Assembly (NCBI RefSeq): GCF_001625195.1
Contig: NC_054390.1
Coordinates: forward strand, 9,087,222-9,151,221
Direction of reading: 5' to 3'
DNA length: 64,000 nucleotides
Origin: Drechmeria coniospora
Taxonomy: Eukaryota > Ascomycota > Sordariomycetes > Hypocreales > Ophiocordycipitaceae
The translations under genes were made by a program, and so were the position numbers. The notes beneath the pieces are model-generated. The model searched no databases and had not been told where the DNA came from. It worked only from the letters and a program-made list of their open reading frames with translations. Positions within the stretch are counted from its first letter, which is position 1. Every line of letters starts with the position of its first letter. Shown piece after piece: positions 11,668-24,061 of the stretch.

Positions 11668-13358
11668 CGCATGCGTTACGGGAGCAAAGGCAAAAATGCG
11701 CTTTCGGCAACCCCCATCTCTTGAGCGACTCTCCTCTTTCCTCTTAATCTTGGATATTCGTGAAAGGTCGGTCGTTTGTACGAAGTGCGACGGAGAGCAA
11801 ATGAAAGGAATTGATATGGATCGTCTTGTAGTCTACGAGGGAGAAGCATAATTTAGACCCGTCTGTCGAAGTTGGACATGAACCTTTTCCGTGCGGAACA
11901 TGGAACCACTCGCCTTCCTGAATGGACCCTTCCCTTTGTTGCATCCACGGTTGCTCGCTTTTGCAGTGCCGTAGTGAGAGATGGGTTCCTACGCTGTGGG
12001 TGTGCCGCCGACGATGCTGGCGAGAGGGAGGGCTTGAGCGCAGGGCGTTTTATTGCAGTGATGACTACCGAATGCGGAGATGAAGGGCGTGAGTCTATTC
12101 TACTCCCTCCCCTGGCCCGGCTTCTTGGCTGCGAGCCCGATGGAGACTGGAGTGAAGGACGTGGGAAATCAATCGTGCTTCGCAAAGTCTATGATGAAAG
12201 ATGCCAGGTTTTCTCAGCATGACGTCCGAGCGCGCCCGTCACTTGATCCATGGATGGGTTCTCTTCTCGCCTGTAGCAAGAATGCGTTGTTCTCAGTTGA
12301 CAATGTGTTCGTTCCCCCATTCGCCCTTGGGCACGCACTCGAAACATGCAAGCCGCACGTACAGGTATATATGTAAGTATGTGTACACGCTTGTTTTATT
12401 AGTACCTATTGTGCTCATGTGCAGTTGGTGCTCTACTTGTACACATGCTCTGCAATGGATGTGCAGCAAGCATCAAATTGAAGCTTGAATCCTCGCTGAA
12501 GTCACCATTGCACCGAGATGAATATCATCCTGCCTACCAGGTGCAGCCGTGCTTTGTTTACTGCAGACCCAGTCCACGTTTCCTTCGCCCTGATCTTCCC
12601 CACGTCCATGTGCTAGGGCACCTTGTCGCCGGTTGCACTTTGATCCTGCGCACTCGTACGGCAGCAGACAGCAGTATTCACGAACAAGTTGTCGTCTCAC
12701 CAAGTATGATACTACGATGAAAGTACCGGGACCTGACTGCCAATGCCGGTCCTTGGGGTGTTCAGACATGTTATCAGGAGCGATTCGTTCCCGTGCATCA
12801 TGTGATTCGGGTTCATCTCATTAACTAAACTCGTCAAACCAGCAGCCCGTCGGTTACAGTGTATATATGTACTCGAGTGTAGTCCTCGTAACAAGATAGA
12901 CGGGATGTGGCAAAACGGCCTCGAAAGCCTCGGCTCCGAACATAAACATGACGAAAAGGGTGGATATCTTGCAGGGGCTCCCATGAGTCGACGAATACAC
13001 AAACCAGGCCAAAACCCATACCTGAGGGCGCCAAAAACCGATGTCTTGCCAACTTCATAATCGCTCTCGCAACAAGTTCATTATACATGAAAGATAAACG
13101 CCGAGGTTGCCTTGGAGGCGGACCATTGTTCAGGTGAAGAGCGCAAAGAAATTATAGAAAAATAATGACACAACGGCCGGGTATACTAAGCCGTTCGACG
13201 GAGGAAGTAGGTGAGGGCATTCTCATGCAAAAAGGGCCGAAAGTGAGTCGCTTATGATGAATATCCCGCGATGGCGCCTTGCTCCGCAGTGCAGGCGACG
13301 ATGTAGGGAAATAAGAAGAAAACGGCGGTCGATGAAGGGGGGCGGACTGCTAATCGCC
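11668..13358. other. Convergent intergenic region, VPS10 to hypothetical gene
   Basis: About 1.7 kb hold the 3' flanks of VPS10 and of the next minus-strand gene. Short frames on both strands show no recognisable family and no consistent codon bias. It contains fewer copies of the CGGAG motif than other gaps. I see no RNA gene. Confidence 0.55.
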
Positions 13359-16300
13359 TCACGACCGACGGACGCGGTTCCAGAATCGCTTGACGACCCC
13401 GTCGTCCTGCTCGAGCTGTTCCAGGTCCATGGCTGCAAACTGTCGCTCGATGCTCTCCTTGGAGTAACCCTCGCGGGAGTATGGCAGGGGCGGGAGCATG
13501 TCGTCCTTTGTCCGCTGCCGCCTACCGGCCGATGCCTTTTTCTGCTGCCAACCATACATCTGGTCGTCGTTCGTTCGAAGGTCGGGTCGCGTCAAGGTCA
13601 TGCGGAGCGTCACCTCGGATGGCGCCAGCTGTTGCGCATAGGCAGCGTTTGGAAACGACGAGTCCGCATCCGTGACGGGCGGCGGTGGCAACGGCTTATC
13701 CAGCGACTCGGGCGTCCGCGGGGATTCCGATTCGGCAGCGGATATCTCGCTCGAGTTGTACAGGGATGACATGTCGTCGGCCAAGAAAGTGGCCGGCTTG
13801 GTCACTTCGATGACCGAGGGCACCTTCTCGTCGCGCAGGTCGTCCATGGGGAAGAAGTCGAAGGCGGCGGCCTCGTCGAAGCCCTTTTCCGAAAAGTTCA
13901 GCCTGAGTTTCGTCGGCGCATCTGCATCCGTGGCGACGTCGACGGGCGTCTTCCGCCTCTTGGGGGATATGAAGGACCGGGCGCGTGAACTTCTGGAGAC
14001 GCGGCCAGAGGAGGCCGTGGTGAGGCTCGCGGACGAGACTTCGGACATGGGCGGCGCGTCGCTATCCTTGGATGCGGGACGGCCGGGCGCGCTCGAAGCC
14101 CGATGGCTAGTGGGCAACTTGGATACGGAGAGGCGGCGGCGAAGGTATGGACGCAAGTGTGTGCTCTGCTCGGGCGTGTCCCCTCTCAAATCAAAGTCAT
14201 AGTCGTCCAGGTGGAGGGTTAAATCCAAAGCATCGCCGTCAAGCCGGCGGAAGCAGTCATAGAGGGAGTCTCTCCTCTCGGCGACGTCGACCTCGGCCGA
14301 CGGCACGACGGCATCCTCCCGGGCGGCGGAAGGCACGCTGGCCGTCAGCGCAAGGGTGTCCGACATGTCTGCGTCGAGTGTCTCGTGGGTGCGTTTATCG
14401 ATGCCAATGGACGCGACGCGTGCGGCCTCGAGTGCGAACTTTTGGCGTCGACGATGTGATGGCGACGGGCCGTGGCTTTCGCGACGTTGAATTCGCAGCT
14501 GCTCCGGCCGTGGGGGAGGGGCCCGACTGGATCGGTCGTCGCGGAGCGGAAGAGGGCAGGGAGCGGCGTCGAGGTCGTCGGAGCCGAAGGCGAAGTGGAG
14601 GATGGGGGGTCGTCGAAGGGGGCGATCCTTGGAAGGCGAAGAATGCGAGCGATGATGGGCGAAGCTGTGATTGACAATGGTCGTGTCAAGGTTTCCTTCG
14701 GGACATTGAGCAAAGCGCAGGCGCTCGAGGGTAGTAAAGTACTGCGGCCGGCATGAGGGATCAGTTCCGATGCCAGCCAAACGAGGGGGAGGCGATGACG
14801 GGCGCCGAAACGCACGAGGGGAGGGGCAGCGCGGAGGGACAGAGGGGGAGGCGGCGGTCGCGGACGGGCCGACGACAGCAAAGACAGCATCGAGGAAGCA
14901 AAGGTAAGGGAGCGCGCTCGCTCGCCAACAGGGACGCAGGCTGGAATGGGAATAGTGGCGTGTCTCGTCTCAAGATAGGAACGAGTCAAGGTGCGCCGAA
15001 TGGGTGGTGACATGAGATGGGATGGAGGGGACGGGATGGCATGGGATAGGCTGGCCGCCGTGGCTGGACACGGGGATGGGGATCGTTTGGTGCGGCAAGG
15101 TGGGATTGGATCAATGATCCGGGGGGGAGCGGGTACGACTGATACAGTCTGAGATGAAGGTCAAACGGCGACGAGTCTGCTGAGCTGTATTCGGATTGGC
15201 GGTGGCAACTAAATTCGAAAAAACGTCGGACCTGCCGACCCATCACGAACCGACTTGGCTCACTGCGCCGCCTTGGCTCGCCGCCAGGCAGCGGCAACAA
15301 GAGGCACGCAGCCGCCAGGGCACGCAGCCGCCAAATAGAGCGTCGCGGTTGGGTGAGCGGTAAAACGGGCGGCCAAGCCCAGGAAACACTTGCTCAATTC
15401 CAATCCGGTCCGGCGCCGGTCCGGTCGTTCCAAGGCGCGCCTAGCCGAGACAGGGAAACGCGATGCCGCCGAGCAGGCTCCCCAGGAGCGGCCAGTGACA
15501 TCGGCGGGAAGGGCAGGGCAGGGCAGGGCAGGGGCCGCTGGCTCGCTGGAGCCTCCATCGTTCGTGGCGCGGCTGGTGGCACACTGTGCCGGCCGTTGCA
15601 GAGTCCCGCCGCCGGCGTCGGAGAAGGAGAGTCGGAAGCAAGACCATGGACCATGGACGATGGATGACGGACGACGGACGATGGGGCATGGGGCATGGGA
15701 CGCTGCTTGGGAACCGGAAGCCAAGGGGCATTCGCGAATGGCCAGAGCATCCAATGATTCATTCGACGGCGACGTCAAGGGGGACGTGGAAATGGCAGCA
15801 AAGGCCGGGAAATAAAGGTCGGAGACGTAAGACAGACCGGGCCCAACTCGAGAGCGTAGGCACGTAGCAATGCCACGGCACCCACCGACCGCATCGCTGA
15901 CGTGGAGGGCGGCAGGGGAGGGCACGGCACGGCAGACTTCATTCTTCGGCCGACTTTGTACCTTGGCCCCTCTTGCCCACGCATGCACTTGCTTGCTTTT
16001 TGGGGGGCGACAACCCGGGTCAAACATTGAATGGATAAACAGCCACTAGGCGCGGGCGATCGAGGCCGGTGCAAGACCTTGGCTGTCGCCTGTGCACGCC
16101 TGTTTCAACGTCTGTCCAGATTGACGGTCTCGCGTGTCCGCACCGGGGACCAATGGCCGACGCGCGTGCTTCGCCTCGCCTCGCTTCCTTTCCCTCCGCC
16201 TCACCGCTGGCGAGAATGACGAGCAAGACGGGATTCTGGGTGACGCACGTCGAACGTACCTTTCGCTGGATCGTATGTGGCAGAGCCTCGAACTCGTCCC

Positions 16301-17186
16301 TCGTCATGGCACGAGGCGACGACAAGGCGTCGAAGGAGGTCGACGCAGCCGGCGGGGATCGTCGGTCCGTGCAGCATGGGTACCGCTGCTGGACATGTCG
16401 AGGACTTTGCACAGGGCTTCCGCTGCGCGTCGAGGCCTGCAAACGGTGCCCTTGGTGGTTCGATGACACCGACGGTTGTCGGTCCTGGTCCCGGCCAACG
16501 TGGCGGTCGAAAAGGCGGCCATTTTGGCATTGGCGACGACGGTGGGAGGAGGCAGGACCACGCCGCCGAGCGGCACCGTCGTCTTCGGACCTGTCCGGGA
16601 AGCGCCGTTGACTCGCGTGACGGTCGAGGCTCCGCATCGAAATTTGTCGATGCACGGCTCCGGCCTTCCTTGCCGTGCTCGTCACCGGACGGGCGACGGT
16701 CATGGCAGACGTCGGGCTGCTGTCTCTATTGCCGTCGGCGAACCCGACAGCGCCAGGGACGAAGATGGCGTCTGACGGCATCCTATGCTCGGGAGCGGGC
16801 GTGGCGACGCTATGGGTAGAGGTGCGTGATGAGTGGAGGAAGCTGGCATCGTTGTCGTCGGCCGATGAAAAAGCAGCATTGTCGTCGAGGTCGAGGGAAC
16901 TTGTCGTCGACGAGGGAGTGGTCTCGAGATGGAGAAAACTCTTCATCGGATCATAACGGATCATTGGGGCACGGCAAGATGTGCTTGCCTCTGTGCTTGC
17001 CTCTGTATTCGCATCCGTCGTCGCATCCGTCGTCGCATCCGTGCTGGCACTCGGGGTTGGGCCAGCACGGCCTCCGAGGAGGTTCTTGTACTCGTGGCCA
17101 CCCTCGTAGGGTTCCTCCAAGGAGGATTCGTACGAGTGCGTGTCGTCGTCCTCGCGAGAGCACGAGTGCTGAGGTGTCATGTCCAT
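13359..17186 (-). CDS. Uncharacterised disordered fungal protein with a 1.5-kb intron
   Basis: I join exon 1 (17186-16260) to exon 2 (14741-13359) across an intron of 1518 nt with donor GTACGT and acceptor CCGCAG, both phase 0; the product would be 769 residues. The reason is that exon 1 ends MTRDEFEALPHTIQRK and exon 2 begins YFTTLERLRFAQ. Together these give a block I recall from a family of fungal proteins sometimes labelled mucin-like, where the two halves are continuous. Exon 2 has no usable ATG before MSDTLALT at 14366, which also argues for an upstream exon. The N-terminus is Thr/Asp/Ser-rich (ATTDATTDANTEAS), the middle is Arg-rich and of doubtful frame, and the tail has a Pro-rich PLPPPP stretch and ends KRFWNRVRRS. 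No enzyme motif is visible. Alternatives are extra small exons inside the intron, or a separate 335-residue gene starting at 14366. Confidence 0.62.
14742..16259 (-). other. Long intron of the uncharacterised gene
   Basis: This is the sequence between the two proposed exons. It is GC-rich with short tandem patches: GGGCA repeats at about 15511-15530 and degenerate GGACGATGG-type units at about 15644-15700. Overlapping frames on both strands look non-coding. At 1.5 kb it is far longer than every other intron in the window (49-410 nt). Confidence 0.5.
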
Positions 17187-17749
17187 CTTGCAAGGTCGAC
17201 TCGGACCCAGGCCCGATGCAACCTGATGATTCCTGATTTGGCCGTCGAGCTCCCGCCGACGGCCAGGGGGACCTTGACAGCGCCGTCAGTTGCCGGGAAT
17301 GCTCATTGGTGATGAACGGGGGTCTAGGGTCGGAAGCCGGGGGTCGAAGAGGGGCCACCGGGACTCTGGTGTCCATCGACAGGGGCCGCAGCGTCGTGCC
17401 GTCGGCTTGACCCTTCGTTCTCTGCCTCTGCAAATGGACGGAGAGGGTGATGATCTCCGGGGCGGCGATCTTGGGCGGTGGGGAGGATGAATGAAAGGAA
17501 GGAAGGAGAGCACGGGTATAAATAAGCGCAGCTGCCTGTACGGAGTACGAGCCGGCAGGAAAGGCAGGAAAGGAAAGGGCAAGGAAGGAACGGGGGAGGG
17601 GAGGGGATGGGATGGGATGGGGGTGGGAGATTGCTGGTCATACCTCGTCGTACTCGTTTCCGCTCGTTTTTTCTCTGTGCTTGGCTGGGCATTGCCGTCG
17701 GGGCCTTGGAGTCGTACACTTGCTGCACCGTACGGAGTACTGGTAGGCG

Positions 17750-17806
17750 TTTTTTTTTTTTTTTGCGCCCGTCGTCGTCGTCGTCGTCGTTGTCGTCGTC
17801 GTCGTC
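17750..17806. repeat. T15 homopolymer followed by GTC trinucleotide repeat
   Basis: Fifteen T (17750-17764) are followed by a GTC run at 17771-17806 with one TGT interruption. It lies upstream of the minus-strand hypothetical gene. Confidence 0.85.
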
Positions 17807-18679
17807 ATGCATGTGCGTGCACCTACAGCGAGCGCGCCGCACCACGACTGCTGGTACTCGTCGGTTTCGACCGTGATGAACGCTGGCGGGTTGTACGAGA
17901 GCAAAAGAATTTGTTTCACGGCTCGGCGGTTGGGAGGTGGCGTGGTGGTGCGGTGCTTCGTGACAGGGCGGGCACAAAGGAGCAGGCAATGCGTCGTATT
18001 CATACCTGGAGTATAAGGTATTGCGCCCCGTGCTTCGGAAAAGCTGCACAGCAACCAAGCGCCGTACGGGCAAACCAACATGCAACCGTACGCAGCACCG
18101 GCCAATCCAAGTGCTGATGTGAGTCAGGCGTTCTATTCTTATATGCACCGGTCGGAAACCCGCTTGTGATGTGTACCTGTTCACATACTATACTTTTGCC
18201 GTTCAATACGAGCATGCACATGCACTGCTGCTCTTGGTCCGTGAATGCAATCTGTATAAGCTCAAGTACGAGCACGAGCTTGGCCGGCCGCAGTCTTGGG
18301 TCGGTCTCGGCGGGCGCGGCGCGGGCTTGGAGGGGGGGGGGAGAGGGGCGGGATTTGTCGACGCTGGATGCGGGCGAGTTTTCACCTGCGAGCACGTGGT
18401 ACTACTATGCGTGCGTGCACATGCGGACCTGCAAGTACGGTGCACCGGCACTGGGCAGATCAGGTGCATCGATGTGCTCTCCGTGCAGGAAATGCATTCA
18501 TGCCACTGCTGTACAGGTACGAGCAGAAGCGCGTGCACGCACTGCCGTGTGCTCGTACAAGTACTTGCGCTCGTCGGTAGGTGAAGTGGTGGTGGTGGTG
18601 TATATGACGTGCGCGAGTGTGCGTGCAAGTGAATCTGTGCACTGTACTCTGTGCTCCGTACCGTCCGTACCGTCCGTAC

Positions 18680-18729
18680 TGTACTCTGTAGAGGCACAGG
18701 TATCTGTACTCTGTAGAGGCACAGGTATC
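18680..18729. repeat. 25-bp direct tandem duplication
   Basis: Two identical copies of a 25-bp unit (begins TGTACTCTGTAGAGG, ends CAGGTATC) are followed by a partial third start (TGTCCTCTACC). Non-coding. Confidence 0.85.
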
Positions 18730-21700
18730 TGTCCTCTACCGATACTGTGCACAAGTGCTTCGGATGAGTTTCGGCGCGACGACGAGCCGGGAGTCGATCC
18801 GCCAACAACTCGCAGGAGTAGAGCCCGCGAATCGGCTCGAGCGCCCTCGCCTCGTCATCTATTCTAGGTACTATGCGTAGTAGGAAAAGGCGATGCCACC
18901 CGGCGCCGTCGCATGCACCGTGCATTCGGCCGTTTATGCTGTTCGAGTACCTCGTGCCAGCACGGTGCGCACGCACCACTATTCACGCCCAGTGCTGCAA
19001 GTACAGTACCAGTACCGCCCCTGCGCGTACTTGGATGGACCAAGCATGACAGTATTACTCACACTTGCTGGTGGAAACGAGCAGCAACTGGCACCAGCCT
19101 GCTGGCCATGACGTCTTCGAACCAACATGCCCATGTACACTACTGCTTGCACCGTATCGTGACGAGAGGCAGGCAGGGAGACGGCTTCCAATCGACCGAC
19201 AGGGGCATCGCTCCTCATGACATCGTTTCTCGTCGGGGGGGGGGCAGGTTCCAGCGCCGCTCCATCCACCGTAGTGGGGCGGATCCCCTCGTCCCCTGGA
19301 CCCGGCGCCTGCGGCCTTGACGGTCCTGGCCTCGCCGCGGACGGGTTCGACGGGGTGTTCCCGACCCGCCACGGCGGCTAGATTCCAGCGCTCCACCGTC
19401 TGGAGGCGGTCCAGATTGGACGGGTCCACAGTGGCATGCAGGCACCGACGGCCAGCACAGGGTCCACCCTCGTCCTTGTTCAGCGTTCATCCCAGCAGGA
19501 TGCAAATGACCAGGGCGTGCAGGACGGCACCATCGGTGGCAGCCACCTTGAACAACTACATACAGTACTTAAGTACTGTAAATACGGAGTACAGTACGGG
19601 GTACAGTACGGAGTACTTACACAAAGTACCTGCAGAGTACTAACAACTACTCCGCACGGCACTCAGTCGCTTGCATCGAGGCAGGCTGCTCGTATTGGTA
19701 GATTGACCAAGTGCTTGCAACAATAAGTACAGTACAAGCACTCCGTACTCGGTACTCCGTACTGCCAACACAGATCTGTACGAGAAACTACTAGGTAACT
19801 ATTGCCTACTAATTACCTACTGTAGTACTCCGTAGTTACTAGGTACTTACATGTGCTCTGTACTTGTAGGTATCTAGTACGAAACGAGTGCATGCACCCA
19901 TGTACAAGTACAGTGCGGAGGGAGTACTTTGTAGTTGTACTCATAATTCCCTAGCTCTCCGCACTCGTACTTGGTAGCATTCACGGCGTTGATACTCCTA
20001 GCCACTGGGAGCCTCTCGTCGACGGTCAAATCGACAGGTCTAAAGGATAAATGATGAAGCCGCCAAGAGGCCAACGTCCCATGCCGACATTGCCACGGCG
20101 CTGCGACGGAATAATTTCAGCGGCGAGCAGATTTTGCATGCAATTTCTCGCATCAGCTGCGCCGGCCAAGCGACGACGGACGAAGGAGGGATGACGGGCG
20201 CGTGCTGAATGCGCAACGCTGCCTGCTGAATGTTCATGGCCAGAGGCTGAAGGCGGAAGCGACTGGCCTCTCGCTGCTGCTGGGGACGCCTCGACTGAAA
20301 ATGCAGCCGGCCTCGGCCGTGGTCTGTCCCGGCCGTCGCTTACGTGGCCGGCTCGAAGCCACAATATTGGCCAGGTTCGCACGTAGGCTCTCGTCGTGTC
20401 GTGTTGTCGATACCTGCGCGGCCGGATAGGTTTGCTTCGAGTACGACGTGCGAATGCCGAGTTGGCGAGCGGGCCTCTCGTCCGTGTCCAGTATTCCCTC
20501 CGTCCCCCTCGCCCCCCCCCCCCCCCAACATGGAGAGGGAAGGGAGCAGGGTAGGAAACAAGGGCGAACGGTGAGGGCTGTACAGTATGATGCGGTCGAA
20601 GCGCCTTTGGCATCCATTGTAATTTCCATTTTCCGCCCGTGGCCGCATCGCATGCAGGGACGGATGCGCTGGCGGTGGATGGATGTGTGATGTGAATGTT
20701 TGATTTCTCACCACATCCATCCATCGCCTTGTGCAACCACTCCGTACTCCATACGTCACCTGCATGTAGGTACGCCAGGGAGCATATGCACAGTCGACAT
20801 GGCGATGCACGGCCACGGATTGACGTGCAAGAACGAGCACACGTACTTGGGTGCACGCCAATGAGCATCTGCACAATCGATGCCGCCGATGCACGGCCAC
20901 GGGTTGACGTGCCAGTGGACGTAAGTAGTTGTAGTACTTTGGTGTGCACTCTGTCCCAGCCTCCCAGGTACGCCAATGAGCATCTCACAGTCGATGCCGG
21001 GCGGCCAAGCCGCTCGCTCGTGCGGCCCGCAAGCCACCATCATGGCTCGTGTCGTGTGGCGGTGTCGGGGAGGCACGCTGAAGACACATCGGTGCAGGTA
21101 TAAGTACATGAGTGCCGTGCACGTAAGTACTTGCATGTACGGAGTATTTCGACTGCACATCTACTCCGTACAGTACACGTACATGTGCAAGCGTGTGTGC
21201 GTGCACGTGCAACAATTGCACACGAACCTACGGAGCACATGTACATGTACGTTCAAACCGTTCAAACCGTACTGAATGTGTACATGCCTACGAGTACATG
21301 TACTTGCAGCCGTGGGGACCACCAGGTGCATGGCATGCCACCACCTTGCCAAGCGGCACCTTCAGGCCTCGAATACAGTACCAGGTACGGAGTACGGAGT
21401 ACGGAGTTTTTGCAGCCACTTGTGCTCCAAGAGCACCTACTTAGGTACTGTACAACTACAGTGCTGTAGTGCGTGTCTTGGTAGCATCGTTGCCTGACCG
21501 AGTCGCTCCATGTTGGCCCGTTGCTGAGACGAGCAGGCGGATTCTTGGGCGCCAAACGAATCCTCCGCTGCCCGACCCACCTTCGGCCAACTCGTCATTT
21601 GCCTCTGTTGCCGTCCTCGCCTCTTTTCGTACCTTGGTCGCTGCTTGGCATCACTTCCGTCCTGCTCGTCGCGCTTGGTCGATCGAGTCACGGCCCATCG

Positions 21701-22639
21701 CCGTGCCGTCCACGACGTGACAACTAGAAATGCCTACAACTATATTCTAGTACTTGCGGGAATGCCAGTGCGGGCACGAGCCATCGCTCTTCTCGTCGAG
21801 CCAATGCACGGAGCAAAACTCCTACAGGCGCCGGCTACCACGTGCGATCACGTGTTGCCCTGACTCTGCACGCATTCGCAGAGTCATTACTCGTACAGTC
21901 GATGCTTTGATCGTGTGTGCTTAGCTCGTACCTTTGGCCGGTCCCTTTTCCTGCGCAAGGTATTAATACGGAGAACTACTTCGTACTTGGTACACCTTTG
22001 CGGCAAAAATATTGATTACTCCCTACGGAGTACGCCCTAATACTATGAGTTGCACAGTAGGTGTACCATACTCCTGCCAGCGCATTTCACTTGAGCGCTT
22101 TTGTTGCGGCGTAAAAGGAAGTGCACCGTGCATATTCCGTCCTAGGTAAGTACTGATTATCTAGAACTTACCTACTTAGGTATGTACTGCAATCACAACT
22201 GCTCGTGAGGAGGCGAGCACTCCAGAGTACTACGAATAATGACCGAGAGGATGCTGTCCGGATAAATAGTACTTGTACTTGCCGGTGCACAGCCAGGCCA
22301 GTCAAGCTACCAGCTGGCCTGTACTGTAAGTAAGTGCAGTACCTACCTAGTAGTTACTGCCCAGTAATTAGCGGCGGACGGCGTGACGCAGAACCCAACA
22401 TGTCAACCAACCCCACCGTCTCCGTCATTTCTCAACGCATCCACAAGCTCTCGTTGGCAGCCATCTACAGTTACGGTACTGTAGCTGCACAGGCTGACCA
22501 GCGGATCGAATCACCGCTCGACGTCCGATCGCCCTCACTACTTTCTTGTGCATGCTGTGCGTTGCTTGCACGTGCGCCTGCCGTCGTCCTCCCTCGCTCT
22601 CCCTCGAGTCGCCCCATCATCTCGTAAAGTCAAACGAAA

Positions 22640-24061
22640 ATGGCAGGCCTCCGTTCCTTGGTGCCGAGCACGAGCAGAATCATGGGAGGGCCGGCGTCCA
22701 CTTCCATTGACCTGCCGTCGGTGGAAAGCCACCGGTTGGAAGATGATCCCGATCGCAGGGCAAGATGCCTGAAGCACCTGTTGAAGGCGAACCACGTCAG
22801 CCACTCGATTGCGGACAGCAGCGTCGGCTGCTTCCACAATCAAATTGTTCACCTCCTCTGCACCGCTTACCTCTTGGGCGCGACCGACGTCCAGATGCAA
22901 GACATGTACGAGACGGAAATCAAATGCCTGAAGCCGTGGACCCCATCTCCAGCCGAGGTCATCAACGAGGACTGGATCGACCTGCTCGGTGACAAGCAAT
23001 ACCAGCGAGCATATGTCGACTTTTTCGAAGACAGCTTCGCCCTGGACTTTGCCTACGACTGGAAGCGCGTCTTGCGGCACTTTCTCTTTCGCGACGACGG
23101 CTCAGGCGATCCTCTACTTCACGGCCTGATCTGCGGCTGTATGTATCCGTGCCCGCACCCTCATCCGATCCCGTGTTCACGCATGAGGATGGACATGTGC
23201 TGAAGCGGAGGATCGGAGGGGGAAGGTGAACTCTATCCCACGTCGGCTGACACCCATGCAGTTGGACACACGCTCATCCATCTCGCCTACGCCTACGAAA
23301 TGGACAGCAAGGAAATTGCCATGGAAGCCCTCGGTTTGATTTGCGTCGAGTACAACTTCCTGCACAAGTACACAAGCGAATCCTCCTACACGAGGCCTTC
23401 CCCGCGGGCCTCGAAATCACCCATCGATCTGCTCAGCAGCATATCCACCGACGAACGGTTCCAACGTCCGTCTCGAAAATTTCAATACACCAACCTCGAG
23501 TCTCTCTTCGACGACCAGGAAGACGTCATTCTGGAGTACTGGAACGGCTGGGAGCTGGACGATCCGACGACGCAATTCCGGCTATGCCAAGAGGCGGCCG
23601 TGACCCTCCTGTCGACGGCTGCCACACCAGGCTCTCGAAAATACAACTTTTATCTCGTTCATCTACTAGCAGCGAGTCATGCCCTTCGCGTCTTGCTTCC
23701 CATCGTCCCCACCCGTCATCGCGTCACCCTGCTGAGGCAGTGGTGGTTGCTTGCCATTGCCGTGTACGTCATCGAAGGCCGACCGCAGCTCCGTCTGGAG
23801 AGCACCTCGGCGGACGCAGGCAGCAAAGATTGGGCATACGTGGCAACCCATGCCCTTTCTTCCGGGTCGTCCAAGGACGCTCACTTCCTCAAAGGTAACC
23901 ATCCACCGTCCCGCGGCATCGCCTCTTGTGAAGAGTGGCTCATGGGATAAGCAGCGATCCGCGCGATGCACGAAGCGGCGAAAACATGGGGGGATGACGA
24001 CGGAAAGTATCTCAAGGCCGCCGTGACGTTTGTCGATCACTTCGACGGATGGACAATCTAA
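22640..24061 (+). CDS. Questin oxidase (AflY/DUF4243) family protein
   Basis: Three exons, 22640-23138, 23262-23894 and 23955-24061, encode 412 residues; donors are GTATGT and GTAACC, acceptors GCAG. The family contains Baeyer-Villiger-type oxidases such as questin oxidase and the aflatoxin-cluster protein AflY, plus many stand-alone members of unknown substrate. Recognisable features are the N-terminal NHVSHSIADSSVGCFHNQIVHLL region, DFFEDSFALDFAYDWKRVLRHFLF, the split-codon LICGFGHTLIHLAYAYE core (conserved His residues) and the C-terminal KYLKAAVTFVDHFDGW. Length is close to the family norm. No polyketide synthase or other cluster genes are adjacent, so a role in a local pathway is not supported. 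The start is the first ATG of the frame. Confidence 0.88.

Larger units (their letters stand above)
17187..22639. other. 5.4-kb gene-free region with dense GTAC-rich motif
   Basis: No frame here resembles a known family, and long frames overlap on both strands. Copies of the GTACTCCGTAC/GTACGGAGTAC 11-mer occur at 17538, 17730, 19606, 19752, 21385 and 21392, with many degenerate copies. Other content: a 15-T run followed by GTC triplets (17750-17806), a G-run near 18330, a C-run near 20513-20527, and a 25-bp duplication at 18680-18729. The right end must contain the promoter of the questin-oxidase-like gene. Confidence 0.6.

Noticed and set aside
10223..11851. 542-codon plus-strand frame overlapping the VPS10 end
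   Set aside because: Arg/Pro-rich shadow in another frame; the spliced VPS10 frame explains the region.
14366..14780. Extended start of the hypothetical gene at 14780
   Set aside because: The codon there is TTG; the frame has no ATG before 14366, and a good acceptor at 14742 with a matching upstream exon explains the open frame.
17324..18184. 286-codon minus-strand frame
   Set aside because: Low-complexity product with His/Asp and Lys runs from microsatellites; no homologous pattern or codon bias.
20026..20988. 320-codon minus-strand frame
   Set aside because: Overlaps other frames on both strands and is built partly from repeated TCGATGCC/GGCCACGG text; no conserved motif.
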